Source: Prevotella sp. UBA4268 (GTDB lineage: Bacteria > Bacteroidota > Bacteroidia > Bacteroidales > Bacteroidaceae). From it: 61,246 nucleotides of DNA. The notes under the pieces are model-generated. The model made no database searches, was not told where the DNA came from, and saw nothing but the letters and a program-made list of their open reading frames with translations. The stretch lies in NCBI GenBank assembly GCA_002395135.1, contig DGWC01000108.1, positions 1,112-62,357 of the forward strand. Direction: 5' to 3'. Each line of letters opens with the position of its first letter. The first letter of the stretch is position 1. Below are positions 35,725 through 44,826 of this stretch, piece by piece. The translations under genes were made by a program, and so were the position numbers.

Positions 35725-37869
35725 ATGAAGAAACTTGTTTATATCATAACCCTTCTCCTGAGCACACATGCTCTGCAAGCCCAGGAGAAGGGCTTTGTTA
35801 TTAATGGCAAGGTGAATCTGCCCGACGGCTACTCGGTTGGCATCGTCTGCCATACCGACACGTCCACCTTTTCGGACGTGGCCAGCGGCTATATCAAGAA
35901 GGGCAAATTCACACTCCGAGGAAAACACTTGGACAGTCCGGCACAGGGAACGCTGATGACGAACAACCTGGAACTGGTAGAGAAAAATCACTGGCCGACA
36001 GATTCCATCCATTGGACGTATAACGAGATTATCCTTACCAATGGAAAACTCACGTTCACACCTGACTTCCGCCTCAAGGGAACACAGGTGCAGCAAGACT
36101 ATAACGACCTGCTCGACATGGGCGGTGAGATGAAAGCCGATGCCTTTGCCTTTATCGACAAGCATCCACAGTCGGTGGTTTCGCTCTATTTGGCCAACAA
36201 ACTGTTGCAACGCGGCTATAATCTGACGAATGAGCAGGTGGCGCATTTAGAGAAAACCATTCAGATGACAGGTGCTGATCCGACACGTGAGAAAGAGTAT
36301 GCCAAGCGGATGAAGTCGGCCAAATACACCACCAAGGGCAGCGGCGTTACAGACCTCGACCTGCTGGATATCAATGGCAACGCATGCCATTTGGTGGATG
36401 TCGTTCCAAAAGGCAAGTATGTGCTCATTGATTTCTGGGCTTCTTGGTGCGGCATGTGTCTGCATGCCATGCCCGAAGTGGCCGAGATTGCCGAAGACTA
36501 TAAAGACAACTTCTGCGTGATAGGCATTTCTATCGATACCAAGGATGCCGCATGGCGCAAGGCCATGGAGAAGCATCCCGAGCCGTGGCCGCAGTATATC
36601 ACCACCAAGCAAGGCTATCAGGACTTGTTCGACAAATACCAGGTGGGCAACGGTGTGCCTTATTATCTGTTCGTAGACCCGCAAGGCAAGGTCATTGATT
36701 CGCCCAGCCATCCGCAAGACGTACGCATGATGCTGGAGCAGTTGGGCATTCCCGGACCGTTCATCTTATCGGGCAATGTGCCAGGATTAGGCAATGAAAC
36801 AGAAGTGGTGCTGCACAGTCAGGAAGGTGAAAAGCAGGAAGAACTGGCCCGGACAAAAGTTGAAGACGGGAGTTTTATGCTGAAGGGCAAGGTGAAGTCT
36901 CCTACTATGGCCACCATGCAATTCCTGGTGCCCACCCATCACGAACTTTTCCCGACAAGAAGTCTGGCCGATATCCGCCTGATGGTTTCTCCCGGCCGTA
37001 TGAGTTTTGATGCTTCTCAGGAACTGCTTGCCGACAGCGTGTTCACCAGTTATGAGAAAGAGGGACGCGTAACCATTAATGGCGGCAAGGCTGAACAGGA
37101 GTATCAGGAGTTCCTGAAAGCAACGCTGCAGGCGCAGTTAGCGGCCGACAAGACCGCGCGCCAGTATGCCATGTCCTATTTTGAGCATGGCATGGACGAC
37201 AGCCATCCCGATGTGAACGCGTTGAAACAGCAAGACGAGGCCGCTAAGGCTGTATATGACCAGACGGTGGACGGTTTTGTGAAGGCTCATCCCGACTATG
37301 CCGTTTCGGCAGCCCTGTCAGCACAGAAGATGTATGAGTATTTCCAGCACGATGCCGTGTTCTATGACAATATGTACGCCATGCTGAAGAACAATCCCGA
37401 TACGGCTCACGTGAACTTCATCAAGCGTAATCTGCCGTTTATCAAGCAGCGCGTGCTTGGTGTCGACTATACCGATTTCACTGGCAAGCAGCCCAACAAC
37501 AAAGCGTGCAAACTGTCGTCGCTGCTCAAAACGGGTAAGTTCACGCTGGTGGACTTCTGGGCATCGTGGTGCGGCCCCTGCCGCAAGGCCATTCCACGGG
37601 TGAAGAAGATGACGCAGCAGTATAAGCAGTTGCAGGTGGTGTCAGTATCGCTCGACGAGAAAGAACCCGCCTGGCGCAAGGCCATGAAAGAAGAGAAGAT
37701 GCCATGGGCTCAACTGTGGCTCACTGGTACGGAATTGCGCGATGCCGCTCAGGCCTATATGATACAAACCATTCCGCGCCTGGTGCTGATTTCGCCGCAA
37801 GGCAAAATCGTGGCAGTCACCCACGATCCGTCAATTATTGAAAACACTTTAATGAATCAAGTAAAATGA
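35725..37869 (+). CDS. Tandem TlpA-like thiol-disulfide oxidoreductase (two thioredoxin domains)
   Basis: 714 residues, about twice a normal TlpA/DUF4369 protein. Signal peptide ~1-19. Two consecutive copies of the same plan: an N-terminal beta domain (F-V-I-N-G-K-V at ~27; F-I-L-S-G-N-V at ~346) followed by a thioredoxin domain. The first has active site W-C242-G-M-C245, the second W-C616-G-P-C619. The first cis-proline segment reads G-V-P-Y-Y, the second T-I-P-R-L. The differing active sites suggest different redox potentials in one chain, perhaps a relay. The stop overlaps the next TlpA gene by 4 nt, so both are translated together. Periplasmic; substrate unknown. Confidence 0.88.
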   Translation: MKKLVYIITLLLSTHALQAQEKGFVINGKVNLPDGYSVGIVCHTDTSTFSDVASGYIKKGKFTLRGKHLDSPAQGTLMTNNLELVEKNHWPTDSIHWTYNEIILTNGKLTFTPDFRLKGTQVQQDYNDLLDMGGEMKADAFAFIDKHPQSVVSLYLANKLLQRGYNLTNEQVAHLEKTIQMTGADPTREKEYAKRMKSAKYTTKGSGVTDLDLLDINGNACHLVDVVPKGKYVLIDFWASWCGMCLHAMPEVAEIAEDYKDNFCVIGISIDTKDAAWRKAMEKHPEPWPQYITTKQGYQDLFDKYQVGNGVPYYLFVDPQGKVIDSPSHPQDVRMMLEQLGIPGPFILSGNVPGLGNETEVVLHSQEGEKQEELARTKVEDGSFMLKGKVKSPTMATMQFLVPTHHELFPTRSLADIRLMVSPGRMSFDASQELLADSVFTSYEKEGRVTINGGKAEQEYQEFLKATLQAQLAADKTARQYAMSYFEHGMDDSHPDVNALKQQDEAAKAVYDQTVDGFVKAHPDYAVSAALSAQKMYEYFQHDAVFYDNMYAMLKNNPDTAHVNFIKRNLPFIKQRVLGVDYTDFTGKQPNNKACKLSSLLKTGKFTLVDFWASWCGPCRKAIPRVKKMTQQYKQLQVVSVSLDEKEPAWRKAMKEEKMPWAQLWLTGTELRDAAQAYMIQTIPRLVLISPQGKIVAVTHDPSIIENTLMNQVK

Positions 37870-38969
37870 AAAAACTGTTTTTATCAATCATGGCAGCCAT
37901 GCTGCTGCTGAATGCTTCTGCCCAGAATGGGTATACCATTACGGGAACGGCAGAAGGAACCGAGAAAGGCGACACCATTTTCCTTTGCGACATGCAGGGG
38001 TTCTTTGCCATGGTGCCGTTAGACACCGCCATCGTCAAGAAAGGGAAGTTTGAGTTTACAGGTAGTTTTGACGGCTGCACCCATCGCTATCTAGTGGCAA
38101 CGCACAAAGGTGAGACGATTGGAATGGCTGCTATCATGCTGGAAAATGCGCCCATCAATGTGCAGATGTTCAAAGATGAGCAGAAGAACATCATAGAGGG
38201 CGGTCCCTGCGCACAACTCTGGGCCGAGTATGAGGCTGGAGCCAAGGTGTTCGACGACCGCATGGCCGCCGACTGGAGCGTGTGCCTCGACACCACCGTT
38301 GCCGAGAAGAGTAAAATCAAGGAGCGTCTTTTGGTGAGCACTTATTCCGACGACAGGAAAAATTATACCAAGCGCTTCATGCTGCAGCACGTCGGAACAC
38401 CTGTGGCCGACTATCTGTTGGCGCAGACGCAGCGCGACTTCTCCAAGGAAGAATACGAGCAACTGTTGGAACTGTTCGGTCAGCAGCCCAACCAATACCG
38501 CGTGTATAAAGGCATCATGGAGCAGCGCGCCATTGACAAGCGCACAGCCGTGGGAGCCCGATACACCGATTTCAGCATGCCCGATCCCAATGGCAAGATG
38601 GTAAGCATTTCCGACTATGTCACGAAGAACAAATACACACTCATCGACTTCTGGGCTTCGTGGTGCGGCCCCTGTCGTGCCGAGATGCCCACCGTGGTGA
38701 AGGCTTATGACCTCTATCATGCCAAGGGCTTTGAAGTGGTTGGCGTTTCGCTCGACAACAACAAAGAGGCCTGGGTGAAAGCCATCAGCCAAATGAAGAT
38801 GCCATGGCCGCACATGAGCGACATCAAAGGATGGGGTTGCGCCGGGGCTGCCCTCTATAACGTGCGCGCCATCCCTGCCAATGTGCTCATCGACCAGCAG
38901 GGCAACATCGTGGCTAAGAACCTGCGCGGCGAAGATCTGCTCAACAAGATGGCAGAACTGTTGCAGTGA
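37866..38969 (+). CDS. TlpA-like thiol-disulfide oxidoreductase with DUF4369
   Basis: 367 residues. Signal peptide ~1-19 (L-L-N-A-S-A-Q). N-terminal DUF4369-type domain (Y-T-I-T-G-T-A-E-G-T-E-K-G-D-T-I-F-L), a helical middle, then a TlpA/AhpC-TSA thioredoxin domain from ~238 with W-C267-G-P-C270-R-A-E-M and cis-proline A-I-P-A-N. Periplasmic reductase type. Start overlaps the previous gene's stop (ATGA), so it is coupled to the tandem TlpA protein and similar to its second half; the two probably arose by duplication. Confidence 0.92.
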   Translation: MKKLFLSIMAAMLLLNASAQNGYTITGTAEGTEKGDTIFLCDMQGFFAMVPLDTAIVKKGKFEFTGSFDGCTHRYLVATHKGETIGMAAIMLENAPINVQMFKDEQKNIIEGGPCAQLWAEYEAGAKVFDDRMAADWSVCLDTTVAEKSKIKERLLVSTYSDDRKNYTKRFMLQHVGTPVADYLLAQTQRDFSKEEYEQLLELFGQQPNQYRVYKGIMEQRAIDKRTAVGARYTDFSMPDPNGKMVSISDYVTKNKYTLIDFWASWCGPCRAEMPTVVKAYDLYHAKGFEVVGVSLDNNKEAWVKAISQMKMPWPHMSDIKGWGCAGAALYNVRAIPANVLIDQQGNIVAKNLRGEDLLNKMAELLQ

Positions 38970-39058
38970 TTGTTATATAGATAACAATTATAGGGAAGAA
39001 CATGGTTATCCACATGAGCCATGGATTACAAGAGGATATGCAGTTTAAAAGTACGCTT

Positions 39059-39874
39059 ATGTATTATAGAATAGTATTCCTGTTATTTGTCTTTTCTTGT
39101 TCCTGCATGCATGTGCAGGGACAAGAGAATTCCCTCTATTCCATCCGCTATGTGCAGGGGGATGAAAAGTCAGCCCCACAAGACAGACATCAATATATAT
39201 TGGACATCGGCAAAGAAACCAGCCATTTTTATGATTGGGATGAATTCGTGGATGAACAGATCAACGACAGTATCTGCCAGAAGAACGGAATTACACCTAA
39301 AAGTAAAGGTATTTACGAGTTCGGTTGTTTCAGCGTAAGCGGTTTCCATATTAGTCCGACTCATCTGCATGTATTGAAGAACCTCCCTGATGTTGGTTCT
39401 GTTACTGTAACAGATATGATTCTTGGTTTAGGGGATGACAGTTACTTTTATTATGAAGAGCCAATGCCAGAATATAACTGGGAGATGCTTGACAGTGATA
39501 CAATTATCGGCGGTTATGATTGTCAGAAGGCGAGAATGTTCTATCGAGGCCATACGTGGACGGCTTGGTATGCGCCAGAAATAGCCATAAGCGACGGCCC
39601 TTGGAAACTGTGCGGGCTGCCCGGCTTGATATTAGAAGCACGTGATGCGGAGGGTGAATATCACTTTAAGTTTTCCGCAATGGAAAATAATACCAAACGT
39701 GACGTTGCTTTTAGCACCAACGGTTATCGGAAAATAACGCCAGATAAGTTGTATAAACTATACCGCAGTGCGGATGAATATTTGGCTGCCCAAGTAGCAA
39801 AAAATGCGCAGTTAAGGTCAGGTGGAACTGGATATGATAAGAGAATTCCACATCTTGAGTATTTCGAAAAATAA
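39059..39874 (+). CDS. GLPGLI-family protein, copy 1
   Basis: 271 residues from the ATG at 39059, which puts a signal peptide at the N-terminus (Y-Y-R-I-V-F-L-L-F-V-F-S-C, cleavage near V-Q-G-Q); the open frame begins earlier, at 39002. The family motif G-L-P-G-L-I lies in K-L-C-G-L-P-G-L-I-L-E-A, after T-I-I-G-G-Y-D-C-Q-K-A and W-T-A-W-Y-A-P-E-I. GLPGLI proteins are exported Bacteroidota proteins of unknown function, usually next to an outer-membrane beta-barrel protein of the TonB-receptor type, as here two genes on. The next gene is a close paralogue, 9 nt away. Confidence 0.92.
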   Translation: MYYRIVFLLFVFSCSCMHVQGQENSLYSIRYVQGDEKSAPQDRHQYILDIGKETSHFYDWDEFVDEQINDSICQKNGITPKSKGIYEFGCFSVSGFHISPTHLHVLKNLPDVGSVTVTDMILGLGDDSYFYYEEPMPEYNWEMLDSDTIIGGYDCQKARMFYRGHTWTAWYAPEIAISDGPWKLCGLPGLILEARDAEGEYHFKFSAMENNTKRDVAFSTNGYRKITPDKLYKLYRSADEYLAAQVAKNAQLRSGGTGYDKRIPHLEYFEK

Positions 39875-39883
39875 AAGTTCATT

Positions 39884-40702
39884 ATGAATAAAAGTTATTT
39901 TGTTTCATTGGTTGTTCTCTTGTTTTTCTGCATGCATGTGCAGGGACAGGAAAAGTCCATCTTTTCTGTTTACTATACATTACAGGAGAATGGGCATGAC
40001 ACTATAAACTGGTACCGCTATATGCTGGATATAGGCGAAACTACCAGTTATTATCATGACCTTTACGAATATGAGAACAGAATGCTTGATGATAGTATCT
40101 GTAGGTCGAAAGGAATCACCCCAAATCCGAATTCATATTCGGCTCATATGTTGCTATCACCAGAGCGTAAGCGTTTTCATCCTCATTATTCACGCTTTCA
40201 TGTGTTGAAAAACTTGAATAGTGGAAGCATTACAGTTGCAGACGAAGTTCGCTTTCAAGGTAGCCAAAAGTTTTTCTATCAGGAGTCTACACCCGAGTAT
40301 GGTTGGGAGATGCTTGACGGTGACACGATTATCGGCGGTTATGCTTGCCAAAAGGCGAGAATGAACTATCGGGGGCATAAATGGACGGCATGGTACGCAC
40401 CAGAGATTGCCGTGAGCGACGGACCATGGAAACTGTGCGGACTGCCTGGATTGATATTGGAAGCAATGGACGCGGAGGGCGACTTTCGTTTTGTCTTTGA
40501 TGCATTGGAGAATCATACCAATCGTGACGTGGCTTTTTCATCCAAGGGTTGGAAGAAAACCACGGCCGAGAAACTTTACAAAATGTATCTGCAAAAGCAG
40601 AAAAGTGAGATGGCCGGACTGGCAAGGGCCGTGGATGGTATGCCAACTGGTGGGAAGATGAATGTGCCGCCATATCATTATCTGGAACGATTCGAAAAAT
40701 AA
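39884..40702 (+). CDS. GLPGLI-family protein, copy 2
   Basis: 272 residues. Signal peptide ~1-22 ending M-H-V-Q-G-Q, the same cleavage motif as copy 1. The central part is very close to copy 1: E-Y-G-W-E-M-L-D-G-D-T-I-I-G-G-Y-A-C-Q-K-A-R, Y-R-G-H-K-W-T-A-W-Y-A-P-E-I-A, and K-L-C-G-L-P-G-L-I-L-E-A-M-D-A-E-G. N-terminal thirds differ more. A recent tandem duplication with divergence of one face is the simplest account. The partner outer-membrane gene starts 6 nt later. Confidence 0.92.
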   Translation: MNKSYFVSLVVLLFFCMHVQGQEKSIFSVYYTLQENGHDTINWYRYMLDIGETTSYYHDLYEYENRMLDDSICRSKGITPNPNSYSAHMLLSPERKRFHPHYSRFHVLKNLNSGSITVADEVRFQGSQKFFYQESTPEYGWEMLDGDTIIGGYACQKARMNYRGHKWTAWYAPEIAVSDGPWKLCGLPGLILEAMDAEGDFRFVFDALENHTNRDVAFSSKGWKKTTAEKLYKMYLQKQKSEMAGLARAVDGMPTGGKMNVPPYHYLERFEK

Positions 40703-40708
40703 GAGTGT

Positions 40709-43237
40709 ATGCAACGAATATTGGTCTTGTTTTTTTCAGTGTGCATGATGTCACTCGCAATCAGGGCGCAGGTGTTCACCGGCAGCGTGAGCGATGAGCA
40801 GGGCAAGCCGCTGGCACGCGCTTCTGTGTCGGCAAAGACTGCTGAAGGCAAGGTGGTGACGTTTGCTCTGACCGACAAGGAGGGACATTTCAAACTCAAT
40901 CTGGGTGAGAAAAAAGCATCGGTGATTGTGTTTTCGATGATGGGACGTGCCACTCAGACGTTTCCGATCGGTGATTTCAAGAACGGAACTCGCGTTCAAC
41001 TCGCCGAACAGGTGCAGCAACTGAAAGAAGTGAAGGTGAAACAACAGCGCATCAGGCAAGAGGGCGACACGCTGATTTATTCTGTTGGCGCATTCAAACA
41101 GAAAAACGACCGGTCGATAGCCGATGTACTGGCTCGCATGCCGGGCATCAAGGTGAACGAAAACGGCACAATCTCCTATCAGGGAGAAAACATCAACACG
41201 TTCTATGTTGAGGGCATGGATCTGATGGGCGGTGGCTATGCACAGATAAGCGAAAATCTACAGGCCGACAAGGTGAAGAATGTGGAAGTCTACGAGCGTC
41301 ATCAGCGCGTGAAAGCCAAGCGCGGCATTGAGCAGGTGCGCTCTGCCGCCCTGAACCTGGTGCTCGATGACAAGGCGAAAGGCACTTGGATAGGAAACCT
41401 GGATGTAGGTACAGGCACTGCCTTGCAGGATTCTGCCACATGGCTGCGCAAGTTGAAATGGGTGGAGATGATGTTCGGCAAGAAAGTTCAGTCGGTTTCC
41501 ATCTATAAACATGCCAATGTGAATGACAGTCCCAACCGGCGCGTCGTCTCCATTTACGTTCCATCAATAGAAAGCGGCAGCGCTGTGAGTTTCGTTGGTC
41601 ATCCGCCGGTGGACCATAGCAGCTATCTGAAGCAGGACAGTCACATGGCCACCACCAACTGGATGACCCGTTTGGGCAAGGATGCCACGGGGCGCATGAA
41701 CCTGTATGCGTCATACGGTTACGACCGGGCATCGTCGCAGGGACAGACACGCTATCTCGATGTGCTGGATGCCGTAGTGATTGATGAGTTGTCGTCAGGC
41801 TCGGGCGACCGTCAGGCTTATGGCGGCACCTTTGACTGCACGCTGAATGCCGACAAGACCTATCTGAACAACCAGTTTTCCGCCAGAATGAACATGACCG
41901 ACAGCCGGGGATTTACCGCAATGAATAACCGACAGGTGCGTCAGCAGACACATACGAAGTCCTCTTCGTTGAGTGATCAGATAAGTGGATTCGTGCGTCT
42001 GCGCAACAAACAGACCGTGGATGTGCGCGGGCGGGTGGAATATAGTTACAACCCGTCGTCGCTCTTGCTGCTGAATGGCAGTCTGCAGGAAACCAATACA
42101 CACCTGTTCAATGCCAATGCTTCTGCCAAGTACGGCCACAGACTGTGGAAATGGATGGTTGACTATACCATGGGCATGGATGCCAGTGTGAACAGGCTCG
42201 CCCTTTACGGCAACGAGCACCACGGTGAGCGCGAAGACAACAGCAGGCTGAAATGGTATGTAACGCCGTCGACCACTGTCCCCATGGGTGATTTTCGCCT
42301 GAACGTGTCGCTACCCATACAGTGGCTGATACGCTCGTTTGAGGATAACAGCCGCACTGACTTTGCCGTGGACTACCGTGCGCAACTGTCGTACGAACCG
42401 AAAGGCAATATCAGCACTGCGTTGAACTACAGCAATACTTGGCAGCCCAGTATCATGCCGTCGCGCATGTCAGTGTATACTGACTATCGAAGTGTGAATA
42501 CCGGTATCGGAACATTCGATGACAATCGCAACCAAACTGTCGACATATCGGTGAGATATAAGAACCTGATATGGGGATTCAATGGAGACATGAATGCATC
42601 TGTCAGTTTCAATGGCAAGCGAAGGCTGTATGAACACTCGCTTCAGGACGGTGTCTACCAGACTGTGCTCTCCGACCATCGCCACGGAAGCACGCGCACG
42701 TCGCTCCATGCCAATGGCATGCAGACCTTGGGATTCTGGAAATCGATGATCAGTGTCAGCCTCGGCGGCAGCCATACTTCCTCCAAAATGCTGTACCAAG
42801 GCGGTCTTGAGGATTGTAAAACGTCGATGTTTAATGCACGTATTGAACTCAGCATGCAGCCATGCCGCTTCCTCTCTTTCAAAGAAAGTTCAACAATATC
42901 CAGCATGAAGCAAGACTACGGCTCATCAGTCATGCCGTCGATGCCCGATGATGTGACCGACGAACATGAACTGAGGGTGTACGTGATGCCTGGTCCCTTC
43001 ATCGTGGAGTGGTCGTCAACGCTCTCTCACAGCAACGACGAGCGCGTTTCCACCTGCTGTTTCTCCGACCTGTATTTCCGCTATCGTAAAAAACATCTGG
43101 AACTGATGGTCTCGTGCATGAACCTTTTCGGAAAGAAAAGTTACCATCGCCGTACGATAACCACCGAGATGGAACTCTATTCCATCTACACCTTGCGTCC
43201 GCGTGAGATATTGGCCACAGTGTCGTTCGATTTGTAA
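40709..43237 (+). CDS. Outer-membrane beta-barrel protein, TonB-receptor-like, GLPGLI partner
   Basis: 842 residues. Signal peptide ~1-20; carboxypeptidase-regulatory-like domain ~22-100 (F-T-G-S-V-S-D-E-Q-G-K-P-L-A-R-A-S-V); plug-like domain ~110-225 (Q-E-G-D-T-L-I-Y-S-V-G-A-F-K, V-L-A-R-M-P-G-I-K-V-N-E-N-G-T-I-S-Y-Q-G); then barrel strands to the end (I-L-A-T-V-S-F-D-L). This is the barrel type regularly found with GLPGLI genes. It differs from SusC (no STN, no SusD beside it). Possible roles are export or import of a small peptide or ligand; evidence is only context. Preceded by two GLPGLI genes within 6-9 nt. Confidence 0.88.
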   Translation: MQRILVLFFSVCMMSLAIRAQVFTGSVSDEQGKPLARASVSAKTAEGKVVTFALTDKEGHFKLNLGEKKASVIVFSMMGRATQTFPIGDFKNGTRVQLAEQVQQLKEVKVKQQRIRQEGDTLIYSVGAFKQKNDRSIADVLARMPGIKVNENGTISYQGENINTFYVEGMDLMGGGYAQISENLQADKVKNVEVYERHQRVKAKRGIEQVRSAALNLVLDDKAKGTWIGNLDVGTGTALQDSATWLRKLKWVEMMFGKKVQSVSIYKHANVNDSPNRRVVSIYVPSIESGSAVSFVGHPPVDHSSYLKQDSHMATTNWMTRLGKDATGRMNLYASYGYDRASSQGQTRYLDVLDAVVIDELSSGSGDRQAYGGTFDCTLNADKTYLNNQFSARMNMTDSRGFTAMNNRQVRQQTHTKSSSLSDQISGFVRLRNKQTVDVRGRVEYSYNPSSLLLLNGSLQETNTHLFNANASAKYGHRLWKWMVDYTMGMDASVNRLALYGNEHHGEREDNSRLKWYVTPSTTVPMGDFRLNVSLPIQWLIRSFEDNSRTDFAVDYRAQLSYEPKGNISTALNYSNTWQPSIMPSRMSVYTDYRSVNTGIGTFDDNRNQTVDISVRYKNLIWGFNGDMNASVSFNGKRRLYEHSLQDGVYQTVLSDHRHGSTRTSLHANGMQTLGFWKSMISVSLGGSHTSSKMLYQGGLEDCKTSMFNARIELSMQPCRFLSFKESSTISSMKQDYGSSVMPSMPDDVTDEHELRVYVMPGPFIVEWSSTLSHSNDERVSTCCFSDLYFRYRKKHLELMVSCMNLFGKKSYHRRTITTEMELYSIYTLRPREILATVSFDL

Positions 43238-43328
43238 TGCCAGTGCTCTGGCGAAGAAGGAAAGGCATTTGCAAGCCGTTTTTTTGAAGAAAGTATGATT
43301 ATCAACTATAAATAAAAAAAAGGAAACA

Positions 43329-44690
43329 ATGAAGAAAACAATTCTATTTATGCTGGCATTCCTTCCCGCAACGCTGTCAGCCCAGTTGTTGCGCGTGGAA
43401 GTGGCCGACACGGCCTTGCAGCGCAATGCCCTCGTATTCTCACTGTCAGGCATGAAACCCATGGAGTTCGATGCCAAAGGCGTATTTCTTTATGACAATC
43501 CGCAGGTGGAGCAGAAAACCGAGGTGAGCCTCTCCTTAGGTGATAACAGCATCTGGACCGCAGTACTGGAACCAGGTCAACTGATGACCATAAAGTTCTC
43601 CCGCAAGAACGGAAAGACCGTGGCAGCCTATAAGGGTGCCAATAAGCACATGTCGATGCTGAAGACGGAGTTCGATAGGTTCTCGCCAGAGAAACATTCC
43701 TGGTATGAAGAGGCGCATCCAAGTGCCGACACCATCACCTATGAGGAGGCCTTCCTGCGGCTTGACCGTCGCTATGCCGCGCTGGGCAAGATGATTGCAA
43801 AAATCAAGAACGCCGACGAGCGCAAACATTGGCAGGACAGACTGGAGATGAAAAATCTGGACAACCGCATAGAACTGTATTCCGACCGCGACAACAAACA
43901 CAAGCGCGCCTATGCCGAAGATGCCCTCTTGCAGGAGCAACTCGCCAAGATTGATCCCAGTAGCGAGCGTTTCTTCGATGCCGGTCTTACTTCGAAACTG
44001 GTCAGCCTGAGTGTCCCCGTACAGGTGGAAACAGGTCAGGACGTGACCGACTATGCCATTTCCTATCTCACCACGGTGAGCCGTCTGGTGAAAAACCCTA
44101 AGATCAAGTATGACATGGACGAGTATTTCCTCAGTCAGGTGCTGGGCACCGACAGTCCTTTCGACGTGGAACGGTTTTGGGCGGCGGCTAATGAGAAGTG
44201 TGATACGGCACTGATTCACCGTTATCAGTTCATGGTTGACTCGCGCAAGAGCACCAAACAGGGTATGCCATGTCCCGATGTCACCTTCACCGATGCCGAC
44301 GGCAAGCAGCACCGACTGAGCGAGTATTTCGGAAAAGTGCTCTTCATCGACATCTGGGCAACGTGGTGCGGTCCGTGCTGCATGGAGATTCCCTACATAG
44401 AGCAGCATGTGGAGCACTATAAGGACAACCCCAACATCTTGTTCCTGAGCATCGGCACAGACCGTACACGTGAGCCCTGGCTCAAAAAAATACAGGCCGA
44501 CCAGCCGCAATGGCCGCAAATGTGGGTGAACAAAGAGGAGAACCAGATTATCACCAAGCAATGGGGCGTGCTCTCCATTCCCCGTTTCATTATCATCAAC
44601 CGCGACGGCACCATTCATAATGCCGATGCCTTCCGTCCGAGCGATGCCGACTTCCGCGAGAAGATAGATGCCATCATTGCCGCCCAGTAG
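43329..44690 (+). CDS. TlpA-like thiol-disulfide oxidoreductase
   Basis: 453 residues. Signal peptide ~1-19. N-terminal ~300 residues have no clear domain name but are of the length seen in larger TlpA-like proteins of Bacteroidota. The thioredoxin domain starts near 315 with P-C-P-D-V-T-F-T-D-A-D-G and has W-C347-G-P-C350-C351, an extra Cys directly after the active site, and cis-proline S-I-P-R-F. Probably periplasmic. It is 91 nt after the outer-membrane gene and is the last gene before the second sigma factor. Confidence 0.9.
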   Translation: MKKTILFMLAFLPATLSAQLLRVEVADTALQRNALVFSLSGMKPMEFDAKGVFLYDNPQVEQKTEVSLSLGDNSIWTAVLEPGQLMTIKFSRKNGKTVAAYKGANKHMSMLKTEFDRFSPEKHSWYEEAHPSADTITYEEAFLRLDRRYAALGKMIAKIKNADERKHWQDRLEMKNLDNRIELYSDRDNKHKRAYAEDALLQEQLAKIDPSSERFFDAGLTSKLVSLSVPVQVETGQDVTDYAISYLTTVSRLVKNPKIKYDMDEYFLSQVLGTDSPFDVERFWAAANEKCDTALIHRYQFMVDSRKSTKQGMPCPDVTFTDADGKQHRLSEYFGKVLFIDIWATWCGPCCMEIPYIEQHVEHYKDNPNILFLSIGTDRTREPWLKKIQADQPQWPQMWVNKEENQIITKQWGVLSIPRFIIINRDGTIHNADAFRPSDADFREKIDAIIAAQ

Positions 44691-44788
44691 GCTTGTTTCG
44701 CCAGCGCAATCACCATGGCAGGCATGTCGCATGTAAGTAGAGTGCATGCGGCATGTCTGCTTTTGAGTCATAAAAAATACGAGAAAGA

Positions 44789-44819
44789 TTGTTGGTATTG
44801 AATTTTTTTCGTACATTTG
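44789..44819 (+). promoter_or_regulatory. Promoter of the sigma-factor gene (locus 2)
   Basis: TTG (44789-44791), 20-nt spacer, TAcaTTTG (44812-44819). It is followed by CAGCCAC and ATG, almost the same as at locus 1 (TTTG, CAGCCAG, ATG). Confidence 0.7.
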
Positions 44820-44826
44820 CAGCCAC

